Source of the DNA: Myxococcales bacterium
Lineage (GTDB): Bacteria; Myxococcota_A; Polyangia; Polyangiales; Houyiibacteriaceae
DNA length: 64,000 bases
Direction: 5' to 3'
Assembly (NCBI GenBank): GCA_029861865.1
Contig: JAOTYL010000006.1
Coordinates: forward strand, 1-64,000
Part shown: piece by piece, positions 44,340 to 53,753 of the stretch
Numbering within the stretch: the first letter of the stretch is position 1
Layout: the number at the start of each line of letters is the position of its first letter
Notes under the pieces: generated by a model
What the model was told of the DNA's origin: nothing
The model's input: the letters and a program-made list of their open reading frames with translations, nothing else
Database searches by the model: none
Made by a program: the position numbers and the translations under genes

Positions 44340-45605
44340 CTATTCCTGCGGCGTCACCGGCATGTCCCAAGGTGTTCCCATCAATCCGAGGATGAGCCGT
44401 CGAAGCTTTGATGGCTGCCGACGCGTCGGTCTGAGGGGAAGCTCGTGCTCCTTCATGAGCCCCGAACGAAGGCCAGGCAGCAGCTCGAGCTTGCCGTACG
44501 GCGCTAGCGTTTGATCGACCGCCTCACGATCGGCGTTCGAAAGCCGTTCGTACTCGTTCTGAAGCACCTGAAGGCAATACACACGGTAGTGCGTCACTCT
44601 GAGCTTCGGATAGGTGACGCCGTGCGCACGGTGGTCGACCCGCTTCTTGCCCGCTTGCCACGCCCGTGCAGAGCGGACGAGAAACGGCCAATAGGTTTGC
44701 ACGATGTCTTTCAGAAAGTAGCGCCAGCCCCGGTGTGAAAAGTCGGAGAACACCGGTTCGCCGGGCAACCTGCTTGCGCGTGAATTCCAAACCCGTCCGA
44801 CCCACGCGTATACGGCGGGTGCCCGCTCCTCCATGACACGGCTCGGCGTCGGGTCTTGGGCGTAATGGCGGAACATCGGTCCGAACAGACCGATATCGAC
44901 CAGGGAAGGGTGGCGGCCGAGCAGGTACGGTTGTTCTTCCAGAATCGCGCTCATATTGTCGAGCAGGTCGAGGTAGTGTTGCTTGATGTGGGGCTCGGTT
45001 TCGGCCGTCATTCCATCGCCCTTGAGGTACGTCGCGATCTGACGCCGCCCGTAGTACCAACCCGCCAATCGATTGGGTGCCGGGAAGTCGCCAAGCACTT
45101 CGTTTCCGATCCGTGACATCAAGAGCTTCCGCGTTTCGGCGGGTCGCCAGCGCCAATAGAGCGCCGCGCGCCAACACCATTCATCGGCGTAGTCCTCGAC
45201 CAGCTTCGACAAGAACCGCAGCACCGGGTCCCTTGGAATGACCGTCGGCTCCGGATACTGGAATTCCAGCCATTCGATCATCGGCGTCGTGTCCTTGAGC
45301 CATTGACCGTTTGCCATGCGGATGACTGGGACCTTCATCAGGCCGCTGGCGGGCAGCACCTCATCGCGCATCACTTTCATGTCGACGACGCGGCGCTCGT
45401 ACGGGATCTCTTTGTACCGAAGATAGGCCTCCATCTTGCCGCTGAAGTACGACATGTTCGCGACGTACGCCGTCATCGGCTCCCACTCGAAATGCCTGAC
45501 GAGCAAAGGGCCAGGGGGCTGTCGGCCCAGCGTCCAGCTTGGCGGGTCGCTCGACGGGAATGACTCGACGCCCGCTTCGTCGACGATGTCCAGAGCGTCG
45601 TCCAT
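44340..45605 (-). CDS. Glutathione S-transferase family protein
   Basis: The 421-residue product starts with a short ESFPSSDPPSWT motif (residues 14-25) that recurs in many otherwise unrelated proteins. A thioredoxin-fold GST N-domain follows (FSGKMEAYLRYKEIPYERRVVDM; GLMKVPVIRMANGQWLKDTTPMIEWLE). The long helical C-domain (about 150-330) includes PYLLGRHPSLVDIGLFGPM. The last 90 residues are basic. A detoxification or transferase role is expected; the substrate is unknown. Confidence 0.82.
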   Translation of the reverse strand: MDDALDIVDEAGVESFPSSDPPSWTLGRQPPGPLLVRHFEWEPMTAYVANMSYFSGKMEAYLRYKEIPYERRVVDMKVMRDEVLPASGLMKVPVIRMANGQWLKDTTPMIEWLEFQYPEPTVIPRDPVLRFLSKLVEDYADEWCWRAALYWRWRPAETRKLLMSRIGNEVLGDFPAPNRLAGWYYGRRQIATYLKGDGMTAETEPHIKQHYLDLLDNMSAILEEQPYLLGRHPSLVDIGLFGPMFRHYAQDPTPSRVMEERAPAVYAWVGRVWNSRASRLPGEPVFSDFSHRGWRYFLKDIVQTYWPFLVRSARAWQAGKKRVDHRAHGVTYPKLRVTHYRVYCLQVLQNEYERLSNADREAVDQTLAPYGKLELLPGLRSGLMKEHELPLRPTRRQPSKLRRLILGLMGTPWDMPVTPQE

Positions 45606-45646
45606 GGACTTGCGAGCTTATCAGGCGCCGTGCGACCTCTCAAAGG

Positions 45647-47728
45647 CTAGAACCGAAACGAGTACTCGAACGAAAGCCAGTGTTCGGGGTTCGGAACGCG
45701 CGCAAGGGTGGATTCACGACGATCGAGGAAGACGCGCACGTCGTATCGCAATCGCAGGGCGTCCCGCTTGCGCAGCGTCACCGCGACCTCTAGGTAGCTC
45801 CACAACACCTGGGCGAGCTGGTAATTGTTGGCGATGTCATCGAAGTCGTACCGCGCGCGAGCCCGTAAGCGGAGCCGGTCGATTGGCCGCGCAATGATCT
45901 GAAGCAGTGCCGCGATATCCTGTCGGGGTCCACCGGTTGCAACGAGCCCAACCCATTCGTGCTGGTATTGCGCCGCGATCGTCAGACGCCGACCGAGCTC
46001 GCAGGCAAGGCGTGTGGCGGTCACCAAACCTTGATCATTGCTGCTTCGATAGGACGTCCAGAACGCCCAGCGCCACGGCCCGTGGAGATCTACGTCCACG
46101 CGAGCGAAGAGGACCGCGTTTACCCCGCCTCCGGAGAGTCTGTGCCAGACATCGACGACGCTTCGGAGACCCAACTTTCGGCCGAAGTTGCTCGTCGTCC
46201 TCAGGCGGCCCCCGGTTTCATCACGCGCTCGAAGCCCGTCGAGCTCGTCGGGAGCGGACACGGGTCGCGCGTAGGGGTTCGCGTAGCTCTCACCGTAGTA
46301 GCGAACCGAGATGTCGAGCTCGGTCGTTTGGAGCACGGTGACGCTTCGGAGGACCGCGCCATAGCCGCCCCCGCCGTTCGGCTGTGCGTCGAAGCTCCGC
46401 GAGACCTCGACAAAGAAGTCTTGCACACCAAATCCGTATGCTGCGTCTACCCCGAGCGCACCAAAGGGGCCGCCAAAAGGCCTCGTCGCGAATTCTTGGA
46501 AGTCGAGCTCGACGCCATCGACGAGCCATTTCGGCGCGGACCCGTAACCCGTGATGCCGATGTGGGCTCGGGCGTTCCAGAAGTAAGCAACATTCGCTCC
46601 GCCAAGACCTTCGGCCATCGAGATAGGCAACATCCCGAAGCTGAGCTGGCTCGCCGGCTTCGTCGCGTCAGCGTCGCGCACGTATACCGGGGGCGCCTTG
46701 CAAGCGGGGTCTTCATCGAGACGGGGGTCTTGGCATGCGCTCGCATTCGCCACCTCCGCCTGCGGGACTCGGTGAACTTGATAGGAACCCCATCCGTACG
46801 CCTGTAACCAGCCAGGCCCTACAGCCACTCTCCGCACGCCGACCGCGGCACCCGCGAGGCGGTTCGTCCATTGGTAGTCGGGCGTGACCCGCGCCACCCG
46901 ATCGGTCGGGCACGGCGATTCGAGCAGCTCTCCCGCCCTGCGCCGGCATCGTAGGGCGAGGTCGTTTCCTCTCCTCAGCTCGTAGTCACCGAAGAACCCA
47001 TTCGGGCTGACCTGATCGGTCACGTCGAAGGTCAACCGTTGACCGAACCCGATGCGATAAGTCCCGACGACCACCTCCCACTCGTCGTCGTCCCACTCCG
47101 TGTAGAGTTTCGGAAGCACGAACCGGACCCGTTCGGGCTCTGCGCTCAGTCCTTGGCGGTTTTGATCCCATCGCACCCGATGAACATCGTTGCGAGTGAG
47201 CACGACTACAGCACCGATGTCGAGATTGCGGAGCGTCTTGACCCGCGCCTGAGCCGCCGCAGCGGGTGGAAGTCGATCGTAGAGCCCACTCCACCGCGTG
47301 TGCACCCGCGTGAACCCATCGGTTTGGGGTTTCGGCGCCTTGCGAGAACGCACGATGACGAATGCACGAATCGCGTCGAGCAGCTCCCGATCGAGCGCCC
47401 CGGCCGCCTTGAGATCTTCGACCGAGCGAATGCCTCCCGCCTCGGCCCGATAGCGGAGGATCCGATCCACGTGCGCGAAGTCGAGGTTTGGCAAAGCGTA
47501 GAGCCGCTCCCGATCGGCCCGGTTAAGGTCGACCTTGCTCTGATAGAGAAGCAAGAGCGCATTGAATGAACGTTTGGAGAGCTGCCCAGACACGAGCAAG
47601 TCGTATAGGTCTTCCTCGGCCTCGACGTGGACGAAAACCTCGTATTGAACGGCTCTCGCGGCCCTCGGAAACCATGCGACGAGCCACGCAGATACGAAGA
47701 GGATGCCATGCACACGCCTCAGAGACAC
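45647..47728 (-). CDS. Outer-membrane beta-barrel protein with N-terminal helix-hairpin-helix domain
   Basis: The 693-residue product has a signal peptide (RVHGILFVSAWLVAWFPRAAR). A ComEA-like helix-hairpin-helix region follows (residues 64-125, VDLNRADRERLYALPNLDFA), and the remaining 560 residues are beta-rich with a terminal aromatic strand (HWLSFEYSFRF). The HhH suggests sequence-independent DNA binding at the cell surface, and the C-terminal strand signature suggests outer-membrane insertion. The start is a GTG. It overlaps the lamin-tail gene by 10 bases. Confidence 0.75.
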   Translation of the reverse strand: MSLRRVHGILFVSAWLVAWFPRAARAVQYEVFVHVEAEEDLYDLLVSGQLSKRSFNALLLLYQSKVDLNRADRERLYALPNLDFAHVDRILRYRAEAGGIRSVEDLKAAGALDRELLDAIRAFVIVRSRKAPKPQTDGFTRVHTRWSGLYDRLPPAAAAQARVKTLRNLDIGAVVVLTRNDVHRVRWDQNRQGLSAEPERVRFVLPKLYTEWDDDEWEVVVGTYRIGFGQRLTFDVTDQVSPNGFFGDYELRRGNDLALRCRRRAGELLESPCPTDRVARVTPDYQWTNRLAGAAVGVRRVAVGPGWLQAYGWGSYQVHRVPQAEVANASACQDPRLDEDPACKAPPVYVRDADATKPASQLSFGMLPISMAEGLGGANVAYFWNARAHIGITGYGSAPKWLVDGVELDFQEFATRPFGGPFGALGVDAAYGFGVQDFFVEVSRSFDAQPNGGGGYGAVLRSVTVLQTTELDISVRYYGESYANPYARPVSAPDELDGLRARDETGGRLRTTSNFGRKLGLRSVVDVWHRLSGGGVNAVLFARVDVDLHGPWRWAFWTSYRSSNDQGLVTATRLACELGRRLTIAAQYQHEWVGLVATGGPRQDIAALLQIIARPIDRLRLRARARYDFDDIANNYQLAQVLWSYLEVAVTLRKRDALRLRYDVRVFLDRRESTLARVPNPEHWLSFEYSFRF

Positions 47729-49299
47729 GGTCGGTTTGGCGCACCGGGTGTGCCCAGGTCTCCCTCGCCGTAGGGCGCGATCGCGTCACAGACCAAACCC
47801 CATTGGTCGACCTGCGTTGCAACCCCCGGCCGCGACCGCTCATACGAAACCGAATCCAACATCTCGTCGTTTATGCTGAGGGACACCGTTTCGTCGGCGT
47901 TGTTGAGCGAAACACCGAGCTCGGCGTCTACGAACGGGATGCCTCCATTCTCGGCGCCGTCGGAGTTTCGTGCGAATACCACGTACGCCCCAGATGGTAC
48001 CGATAGGCACTCTTCCCGTTCGAGCATGGTGGCTGCTCCCGCGAGGTCGGACCACACCAGGCCGTTGAGGTCGGCGGCCGCTTTGAAAAGGACCTCGACC
48101 CATTCACCATCTCGGTTGCCTGCCATCGACGGGTTGGCCATCCACTCGACAATCTCGACCTCCGCTGCAGACGGGCTCCGAATCGGTCGCGCGGTATCCC
48201 CGTCGAAGCACATTCCCTCCTCGAGAACCGGAGCGCACGACGGGTTCGATGCACCCGGAGTGCCGAAGTTGGCCTCGCGGTACTCGTGGTCGGGCTGGGC
48301 GTCGACCAGGCACAACACACCGTCCGGATCGATTTGCCAAGCCCTGCCTTCTTCGGAGCCCACATAGTCGACACTGTCGAGGACGGTTTCCTCCACTGCG
48401 ACCACGATGCTGCGCTCATTGCTATTGCCGAGGCTGAAATCGAGCTCCGCGTCGACGCGGGGAGCCGCCGCCGGACTCGCTCCGAAGACGACCCGTGTGC
48501 CCGCGTCGACCGGAAAACAGGCATCGGCGACGATGGGTTTGCCAAGTGAGCCGCGCTGCGGACCCAGTCGCACGCCATAGAGGTCAGCCGACTCGGTGAA
48601 CGACACTTCGACCCACTCGAGCTCGCCGTCCGGGCCGTTGGGGTTTGCCATCCATTCGGTGATCTCTACTTTGCCCGGGACAAGCAGATCGATGGCGCGC
48701 CGCGTCTCGCCTTCACGACAGGTGCCTTCTTGCGGCGCCTCTTCGCATACGCTGTTGGGCGCACCGGGCGTGCCGAAGTTTCCTGGGGAGAACTCGGAGG
48801 CGGTCTCAGGGGCAAAGCACCAATGAGTCGCGTCGTCGTTCGAGCCGTCGTTCGGGACGAGCCGGCCGTCGAGCTCCAGGGCGCGACCGTCTCGCGTGCT
48901 CGCGTACCCAACCCAGTCGATGATGACCTCGCCACATCGGACCGCCAACGCAGCCTCGGAGTTGCGAAGGCTCTCGAGTCCGCTTCCCAACACGAAGTAG
49001 CCCTCCGCTGCAACCTGGCCATCGCCAAGTCGATGCTGCGACGCGCCGGTTCCATCGTTACGGCTCGAAACGAGGGTCAAGCCCTCGAGCTCGAGGACAC
49101 CTCCACTTGCATTGAAGAGCTCGATGTACTCACCGTCTCCGTCACTTCCGTCCGGGTTCGCATGAATCTCCGTAATGACGACGTCGCCGGGCGCGACTTC
49201 TTCACACCCTGTTTCAGTCGCGAGTGGTTCCCTCCCGCAACCGCAGAACACCAACGCCAGGCACACGCATCCGTGCGCCCAACCGCGTAATCCCACCAT
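47719..49299 (-). CDS. Lipoprotein with three lamin-tail domains
   Basis: The 526-residue product has a lipobox-type signal (VCLALVFCGCGREP). Three repeats of a lamin-tail-like domain follow, starting VVITEIHANPDGSDG, VEITEWMANPNGPDG and VEIVEWMANPSMAG. Each repeat ends with a [FL]GTPGA[PS]N block and a Cys. Bacterial lamin-tail domains often accompany secreted nucleases and ComEC-type proteins; function here is inferred. Co-directional with the SNase-like gene (60-base gap) and the barrel gene (overlap). Confidence 0.85.
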   Translation of the reverse strand: MVGLRGWAHGCVCLALVFCGCGREPLATETGCEEVAPGDVVITEIHANPDGSDGDGEYIELFNASGGVLELEGLTLVSSRNDGTGASQHRLGDGQVAAEGYFVLGSGLESLRNSEAALAVRCGEVIIDWVGYASTRDGRALELDGRLVPNDGSNDDATHWCFAPETASEFSPGNFGTPGAPNSVCEEAPQEGTCREGETRRAIDLLVPGKVEITEWMANPNGPDGELEWVEVSFTESADLYGVRLGPQRGSLGKPIVADACFPVDAGTRVVFGASPAAAPRVDAELDFSLGNSNERSIVVAVEETVLDSVDYVGSEEGRAWQIDPDGVLCLVDAQPDHEYREANFGTPGASNPSCAPVLEEGMCFDGDTARPIRSPSAAEVEIVEWMANPSMAGNRDGEWVEVLFKAAADLNGLVWSDLAGAATMLEREECLSVPSGAYVVFARNSDGAENGGIPFVDAELGVSLNNADETVSLSINDEMLDSVSYERSRPGVATQVDQWGLVCDAIAPYGEGDLGTPGAPNRPCL

Positions 49300-49359
49300 G
49301 TCGACCTCCCGCCTCTCTCGGTTGGTGGGTTATCGGTCGAAGGTGCGCTTGGTTTCGTG

Positions 49360-50499
49360 CTACTCGGCCGCTAGAGCGGTTTCGCCAGGCCATGGGAGCG
49401 AAGGAAGGTCGATCTGCTTCACGCGCCCGACCACGATCTGAAGCGTCCGGTAGTTGCCTCGTTCGTAGCGTTCGACCGGTCCTCGCACCCTCACCGGCTC
49501 GCCCTGGTGACGTGTGAGATCACAACGTTCGAATACCTCTTTGTCTCGAAAGATGATCGGAAGGTCGTTGGCCTGCTCGCCGCCTAGCACGACCCGCACG
49601 AGTCCCCGGAAATGCTCCACCTTGTCGACGGTCCCGAGCACGGTCACTTCCTCGCCAAGCCTTTTCTCGAGCCGTGCCTTGGCGTCCCAATGGGTCAGCA
49701 CGATGAAATCGTCCCGCCCGGCCGCTTGATGCTCGAAAGCCTGGATGAAGTCAGCACGCGCATCCCACCAGTCTTTTCGCACGGCGTAGTCGCCATACCC
49801 CTCGGCGTTTGGATCCCAGATGCCGCGTTGGGCACGCCGAGCCTCGGCCTCCGCCCGCGCGAACTGATTGTGAAAACGATGAGAGTATCCGTACTTCGTG
49901 AAATAAGGGCTCATCCCGGCGCGAACGGCTTCGACATTGTAGCTCGTCCATTTGCCGTCTTTCTGCACGAAAGCGTACGCGAGAAGTCGGCCGTAGCGCC
50001 CACGAAGTGCCTTCGGTTCGTCCCGTTCGAGCCGTACGATGTCGGCCCCATCGAAGAACGTCTCGGCAAACTCCACGGCTCGATTGCCCATCGGCGTGCC
50101 CGCTTTTCTCGGACGCACCGCGTTTCCCTGCTTCCGTTTCAAATACTGGTCGAAGTCGGCTTTGATCGCGGCTTGGTCCCGTTTGCTGCGTACCACCTCT
50201 TCGGTGTCGATCGAGAGCAGTCGAACGGAGCCCTCGAGATTCTCTACACGGATTGTGTCTCCATCGATGACCGCGCGCGGCGCAAGCCGGTACTCTCCGA
50301 TCACGAGACCTTCCTCGAAGTAAACCTCGGCTGGCTTTTCGTCTCCGGCGACGGGATCGGCCGCGCTGCTCGTTGCAGAGGAGCGGTTGGGCGTGCCCCC
50401 CAGGCCCTCCGCGGTGGCATCGCGTCCGCAGCCGTACCCCGCCAGACACGTCCAGACGACGAGACACACGATGCGACCCCTCAAAAGCATCGACACCAC
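49360..50499 (-). CDS. Staphylococcal nuclease-like lipoprotein
   Basis: The 379-residue product has a lipoprotein signal (CLVVWTCLAGYGCGRD). An SNase OB-fold domain (residues 70-245) carries RAVIDGDTIRVENLEGSVRLLSIDTEE and GRYGRLLAYAFV, the active-site Arg/Asp/Glu neighbourhood, and ARRAQRGIWD. A second OB-like domain follows (TVLGTVDKVEHFRGLVRVVLGG). It likely cuts nucleic acid in the periplasm or at the surface. A GTG start at 50499 or an ATG at 50490 is possible. Confidence 0.8.
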   Translation of the reverse strand: MVSMLLRGRIVCLVVWTCLAGYGCGRDATAEGLGGTPNRSSATSSAADPVAGDEKPAEVYFEEGLVIGEYRLAPRAVIDGDTIRVENLEGSVRLLSIDTEEVVRSKRDQAAIKADFDQYLKRKQGNAVRPRKAGTPMGNRAVEFAETFFDGADIVRLERDEPKALRGRYGRLLAYAFVQKDGKWTSYNVEAVRAGMSPYFTKYGYSHRFHNQFARAEAEARRAQRGIWDPNAEGYGDYAVRKDWWDARADFIQAFEHQAAGRDDFIVLTHWDAKARLEKRLGEEVTVLGTVDKVEHFRGLVRVVLGGEQANDLPIIFRDKEVFERCDLTRHQGEPVRVRGPVERYERGNYRTLQIVVGRVKQIDLPSLPWPGETALAAE

Positions 50500-50523
50500 C
50501 GTAGGGGATTTCAGCGGAGCGGG

Positions 50524-52011
50524 CTACTCTTTGTCTTTGTCGCCACTTTCGACGCCTGCCAGCTTGCGAGCGAGCGCCTTCTTGAAGCCGAGGTTCATCT
50601 GACGTCCGATTTGAATGCGCTGCGCCTGGGGAGACCCGGCGCCATGCATCGACTCGGTCAGATACCCAACCGCGTTGCGACCCATCGTCATGTTCTCGAT
50701 CAATCGAAGCACCCGAATCCGCGCTTCGGTAGGGACATCGGCGCGGCCTTTGAGGTACTTTTCGAGTAACGCCTTGAGCTCGGGGTGCTCGAGCTCTTTT
50801 TCGGAGGGGGCGGTGCTCACGAGGCCGCCGGCGAGGTCTTGGGCCAGCCTCCCGATCTCGAACGGCATCTTCGTCACGTGGTGCTTGCACACGTTGGCGA
50901 GCATGTCGTCGTTCAAGTAGACGCCGGACCTCATGGCCTTTGCCTGATGCGACGAGGCGATGCCGGCCGCGTACATCGTTTCGTTGAGGTGCGTCATCTG
51001 CACGAGCTTGTCTTTGATGTGCGAGGCCTTCTCGACCCCGTTGTACTCGGCGGCTTGAGCCGCGGCTCCGATCAACACGTCACCCACGCCGGTTTTGCAA
51101 ACGTAGCTTCGACGGTGATAACAGGTGAAGCGCTCGACGAGCATCGATGCGAACTCGTACTCGCCGTCCATGAAGACATGGCTCCAGGGAACGAACACGT
51201 CATCGAGGATCACCATCGCCTCCTGGCCCGAAAAAGATGCGTTGCCCACGTCGATCGAGCCGCCTTCCATGCTGCGCGTGTCGCAAGACTGTCTTCCATA
51301 GACGTAGGTAATGCCGGGCGCGTCGACCGGGAACGCAGCGACGACGGCGTAGGCTTCGTCCTTGGGACCGAGGCGCATGGTCGGCATCGCGATGATCCAA
51401 TGCGAGTTGATACAACCGGTTTGGTGGGCCTTGGCACCACGCAACCAGATGCCGTCGTCGTTTCGCTTCGTGATGTGAACGAACAAGTCAGGGTCGTCTT
51501 GCTCGTGAGGCGCCTTGCTTCGGTCTCCTTTGACGTCCGTCATCGCCCCGCCAACGACGTAGTTGTGCTGCTGCATCGTCGTGAGGAAGGCCTTGAGACG
51601 CTCGTGGTAGGGGGTGCCGTGCTTCTCGTCGATCTCATAGGTAACCGAGTGAAGCGAGTTGAAGGCGTCCATTCCGACACACCGTTGAAAGCAAGTACCC
51701 GTGTTCTGCCCGAGCTTGCGTTGCATCATGTTTTGGGCGACCAGGTCTTGTGGGCTTTGCGCGATGTGCAGGAAGCGATTGACGCGACCGCCGGTGAGAT
51801 CGGACTCGGCCGTGGCGACCTCGGGTTCTCGCAGCGCCAAGTCGTAGGTCTCGGCGACGGCGTTGATCGATGGACGGATCAGTGGATGGTCCACCGGTTC
51901 GTCGACCAGCTCACCGAACAGAAAAACTCTCAGGTTCCTGCCCCGCAGGCTGTTGATGTAGTCTTCCCCGCTTTCAATTCGCGCTGGGGAATCGCCATTT
52001 CCGCGCGGCAT
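50524..52011 (-). CDS. 4-hydroxybutyryl-CoA dehydratase / 4-hydroxyphenylacetate hydroxylase family protein
   Basis: The 495-residue product belongs to the HpaB/AbfD family. It contains GTCFQRCVGMDA (Cys107, Cys111) and YHRRSYVCKTG (His299, Cys305), a Cys-X3-Cys plus His...Cys set like the [4Fe-4S] ligands of AbfD. That favours the dehydratase over the plain flavin hydroxylase. However, the His-Cys spacing is one residue shorter than the AbfD numbering (H292, C299). The ATG at 52011 has GAGGAGG 5 bases upstream; an earlier ATG at 52029 is possible. Confidence 0.8.
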   Translation of the reverse strand: MPRGNGDSPARIESGEDYINSLRGRNLRVFLFGELVDEPVDHPLIRPSINAVAETYDLALREPEVATAESDLTGGRVNRFLHIAQSPQDLVAQNMMQRKLGQNTGTCFQRCVGMDAFNSLHSVTYEIDEKHGTPYHERLKAFLTTMQQHNYVVGGAMTDVKGDRSKAPHEQDDPDLFVHITKRNDDGIWLRGAKAHQTGCINSHWIIAMPTMRLGPKDEAYAVVAAFPVDAPGITYVYGRQSCDTRSMEGGSIDVGNASFSGQEAMVILDDVFVPWSHVFMDGEYEFASMLVERFTCYHRRSYVCKTGVGDVLIGAAAQAAEYNGVEKASHIKDKLVQMTHLNETMYAAGIASSHQAKAMRSGVYLNDDMLANVCKHHVTKMPFEIGRLAQDLAGGLVSTAPSEKELEHPELKALLEKYLKGRADVPTEARIRVLRLIENMTMGRNAVGYLTESMHGAGSPQAQRIQIGRQMNLGFKKALARKLAGVESGDKDKE

Positions 52012-52046
52012 GACCGCCTCCTCGAGCATTTAGCTTACCACGCGAC

Positions 52047-52916
52047 TCAAAGGCGCGCGCCCACCAGCTCCGGCCAGGTCTCGTTCACGAAAAAACGGCC
52101 CTTTGCGTCCTTCGCGACGCGTCCGAGCGCGACTTGGTGGTCATGGGTGAAGAAGATTCGCCCCCGCTGCTCCACGAGCCGGCCGAGGAGCTCGGCTTTT
52201 TCGTCGACCAGTTGCTCCGGGCTGCGGTCGTATCCCATGGTGATCGGGAGGTGCATCCACGCGCGCCCGGGGATCAGGTCGGCTGCGTAGACCACTGGGC
52301 CGTCATCGCCCGCGACCTCGGTCAACATCAACCCCGGCGTATGACCATTCGAAAGCCAGAGCTTGTATGCGCTGCCTAACGCGTCGGACCTGTGGCCCTT
52401 CACCACTTCGAGTCGTCCGCTTTGTTCCAGCAGAGCGGGGAGCTCTGCGATGAACGAGCGGCGATCGCGGGGGTGCGGTCGTCGAGCGCGCTGCCACGCG
52501 TCCCAGCTCACCACGTAAGTGGCTTTTGGAAACAGAAGCTCCATCGGCGCGTCGGGCTCGTACCGGCTGAGGAGCCCGCCCGCGTGATCGAAGTGAAGAT
52601 GGGAAAGGACGACGATATCGACGTCGTCGTGCGAAAAACCAGCAGCCGCGAGGCTTTCCAGCAAGACGTGGCGCTCTTCCTGCACTCCATAGCGATCGCG
52701 CAACTGCGGAGGAAAGAAGGCGCCGATGCCCGCCTCGAACAAGATGAGTCTGTCTCGTTCTTGTATGAGCATTGCGCGGCAGGCCAACGGTATTCGATTT
52801 CGGTCGTCGGGCTCGACCCATTGTGCCCACATAGCGCGCGGAACGTTGCCAAACATCGCGCCGCCATCGAGGCGTTGTGAGTTTCCGAGGATCGACCAGG
52901 CCCGCGTACCCCCCAT
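52047..52916 (-). CDS. MBL-fold metallohydrolase
   Basis: The 289-residue product has the metallo-beta-lactamase motif as [14 protein letters not shown]. It also has a later [12 protein letters not shown] metal-binding segment, [11 protein letters not shown] and [10 protein letters not shown]. This resembles quorum-quenching or glyoxalase-type MBL hydrolases. It has no signal peptide. The substrate is unknown. It lies directly downstream of the universal stress protein gene. Confidence 0.86.
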   Translation of the reverse strand: MGGTRAWSILGNSQRLDGGAMFGNVPRAMWAQWVEPDDRNRIPLACRAMLIQERDRLILFEAGIGAFFPPQLRDRYGVQEERHVLLESLAAAGFSHDDVDIVVLSHLHFDHAGGLLSRYEPDAPMELLFPKATYVVSWDAWQRARRPHPRDRRSFIAELPALLEQSGRLEVVKGHRSDALGSAYKLWLSNGHTPGLMLTEVAGDDGPVVYAADLIPGRAWMHLPITMGYDRSPEQLVDEKAELLGRLVEQRGRIFFTHDHQVALGRVAKDAKGRFFVNETWPELVGARL

Positions 52917-52952
52917 GCGGCGAGCGTAACAGGGTCGCGCCGCCCTTTGAAG

Positions 52953-53381
52953 TCACCGTCGAAATACGAATACGTTGCAACGGGCGTGGCGTACGACCCG
53001 CTCGGCCACGCTTCCGATCAGCCACAGCTCGACACGGCCGTGTCCATGCGAGCCGATCGCGATCAGGTCGACATCGTTGTCCTTTGCGTAGTTGCAGATC
53101 GCCCGAGCGGGGGCGTGGTCCTCGAGGACGACGGTGTGAGCGTCGAGCCCGGCTAGTAGTTCGTCGCGAAGCTCGTCGAGCTCGGCTTTGTGTGTCTCTT
53201 TGGTGGGGGCTGCCCGCTCGGGCAGGAGGACCGCTTGCGGTGGCACGAACGCTCGCGGATCGGTCACGTAGATCAGCGTGATCTTGCTCTGATTCGCTTT
53301 GGCGTACTCGCAGACCGCTTCGATCGTGCGTCGCGAGTGCTCGGAGAAGTCCACGCCGACGAGAATGTGCTTTGCCGCCAC
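52953..53381 (-). CDS. Universal stress protein (UspA family)
   Basis: The 142-residue product is a single Usp domain. It begins HILVGVDFSEHSRRTIEAV, has LIYVTDPRAFVPP and ends with the ATP-loop motif IAIGSHGHGRVELWLIGSVAERVVRHARC, G-X2-G-X9-G(S/T) like. It probably binds ATP in the cytoplasm. The GTG start is at 53381. It is followed by the MBL hydrolase on the same strand. Confidence 0.92.
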   Translation of the reverse strand: MAAKHILVGVDFSEHSRRTIEAVCEYAKANQSKITLIYVTDPRAFVPPQAVLLPERAAPTKETHKAELDELRDELLAGLDAHTVVLEDHAPARAICNYAKDNDVDLIAIGSHGHGRVELWLIGSVAERVVRHARCNVFVFRR

Positions 53382-53406
53382 GCGAGAAACCTATCATCTT
53401 TCGCCC

Positions 53407-53706
53407 ATGTACGGCATTCAGGCAGGTCGATTGATGGTGACGGCTGGGCTTTGTCTCGCGTTGCTCATCGCAGGGTGCGGAGGCTCCAAGAGCGCGCAGG
53501 ACACGAGCACGACGACCGCGCCGCCTGGCGCCGAAGGGACCGAGCGCCCGCGACGTGCTGGGACGATTGCCTGCCGTCTCCACAGCTGCTCACCACCCTA
53601 TTTCTGCAACGAAGAGAGCGGGGTCTGCGAGATGCTGCCCTGCAAGACGAAGAAGGACTGCCCCTACGACTACAAGTGCGACCTCGCGCGCAATGTCTGT
53701 CGCTAG
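53407..53706 (+). CDS. Small cysteine-rich lipoprotein
   Basis: The 99-residue product has a lipobox (LCLALLIAGCGGSKS, Cys24). A low-complexity Thr/Ser spacer and six further cysteines follow in the mature C-terminal part (ACRLHSCSPPYFCNEESGVC and PCKTKKDCPYDYKCD). The spacing resembles EGF-like or toxin-like disulfide modules, without a family I can name. The frame is open upstream, but the ATG at 53407 gives the signal peptide. Confidence 0.75.
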   Translation: MYGIQAGRLMVTAGLCLALLIAGCGGSKSAQDTSTTTAPPGAEGTERPRRAGTIACRLHSCSPPYFCNEESGVCEMLPCKTKKDCPYDYKCDLARNVCR

Positions 53707-53753
53707 CCTGGATTTGGCGATCGGTGCGAGTGGAGGTTGTTGAGCCGTCTCGT

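Noticed and set aside
43939-44514. A plus-strand open frame of 191 codons over the inverted repeat and array at 44 kb, rich in Ser/Ala/Val/Asp
   Set aside because: The composition is a direct reading of the hexanucleotide repeat. The frame has no ribosome binding site, and its 3' part is antisense to the GST-like gene. Similar frames occur wherever the repeat is present.
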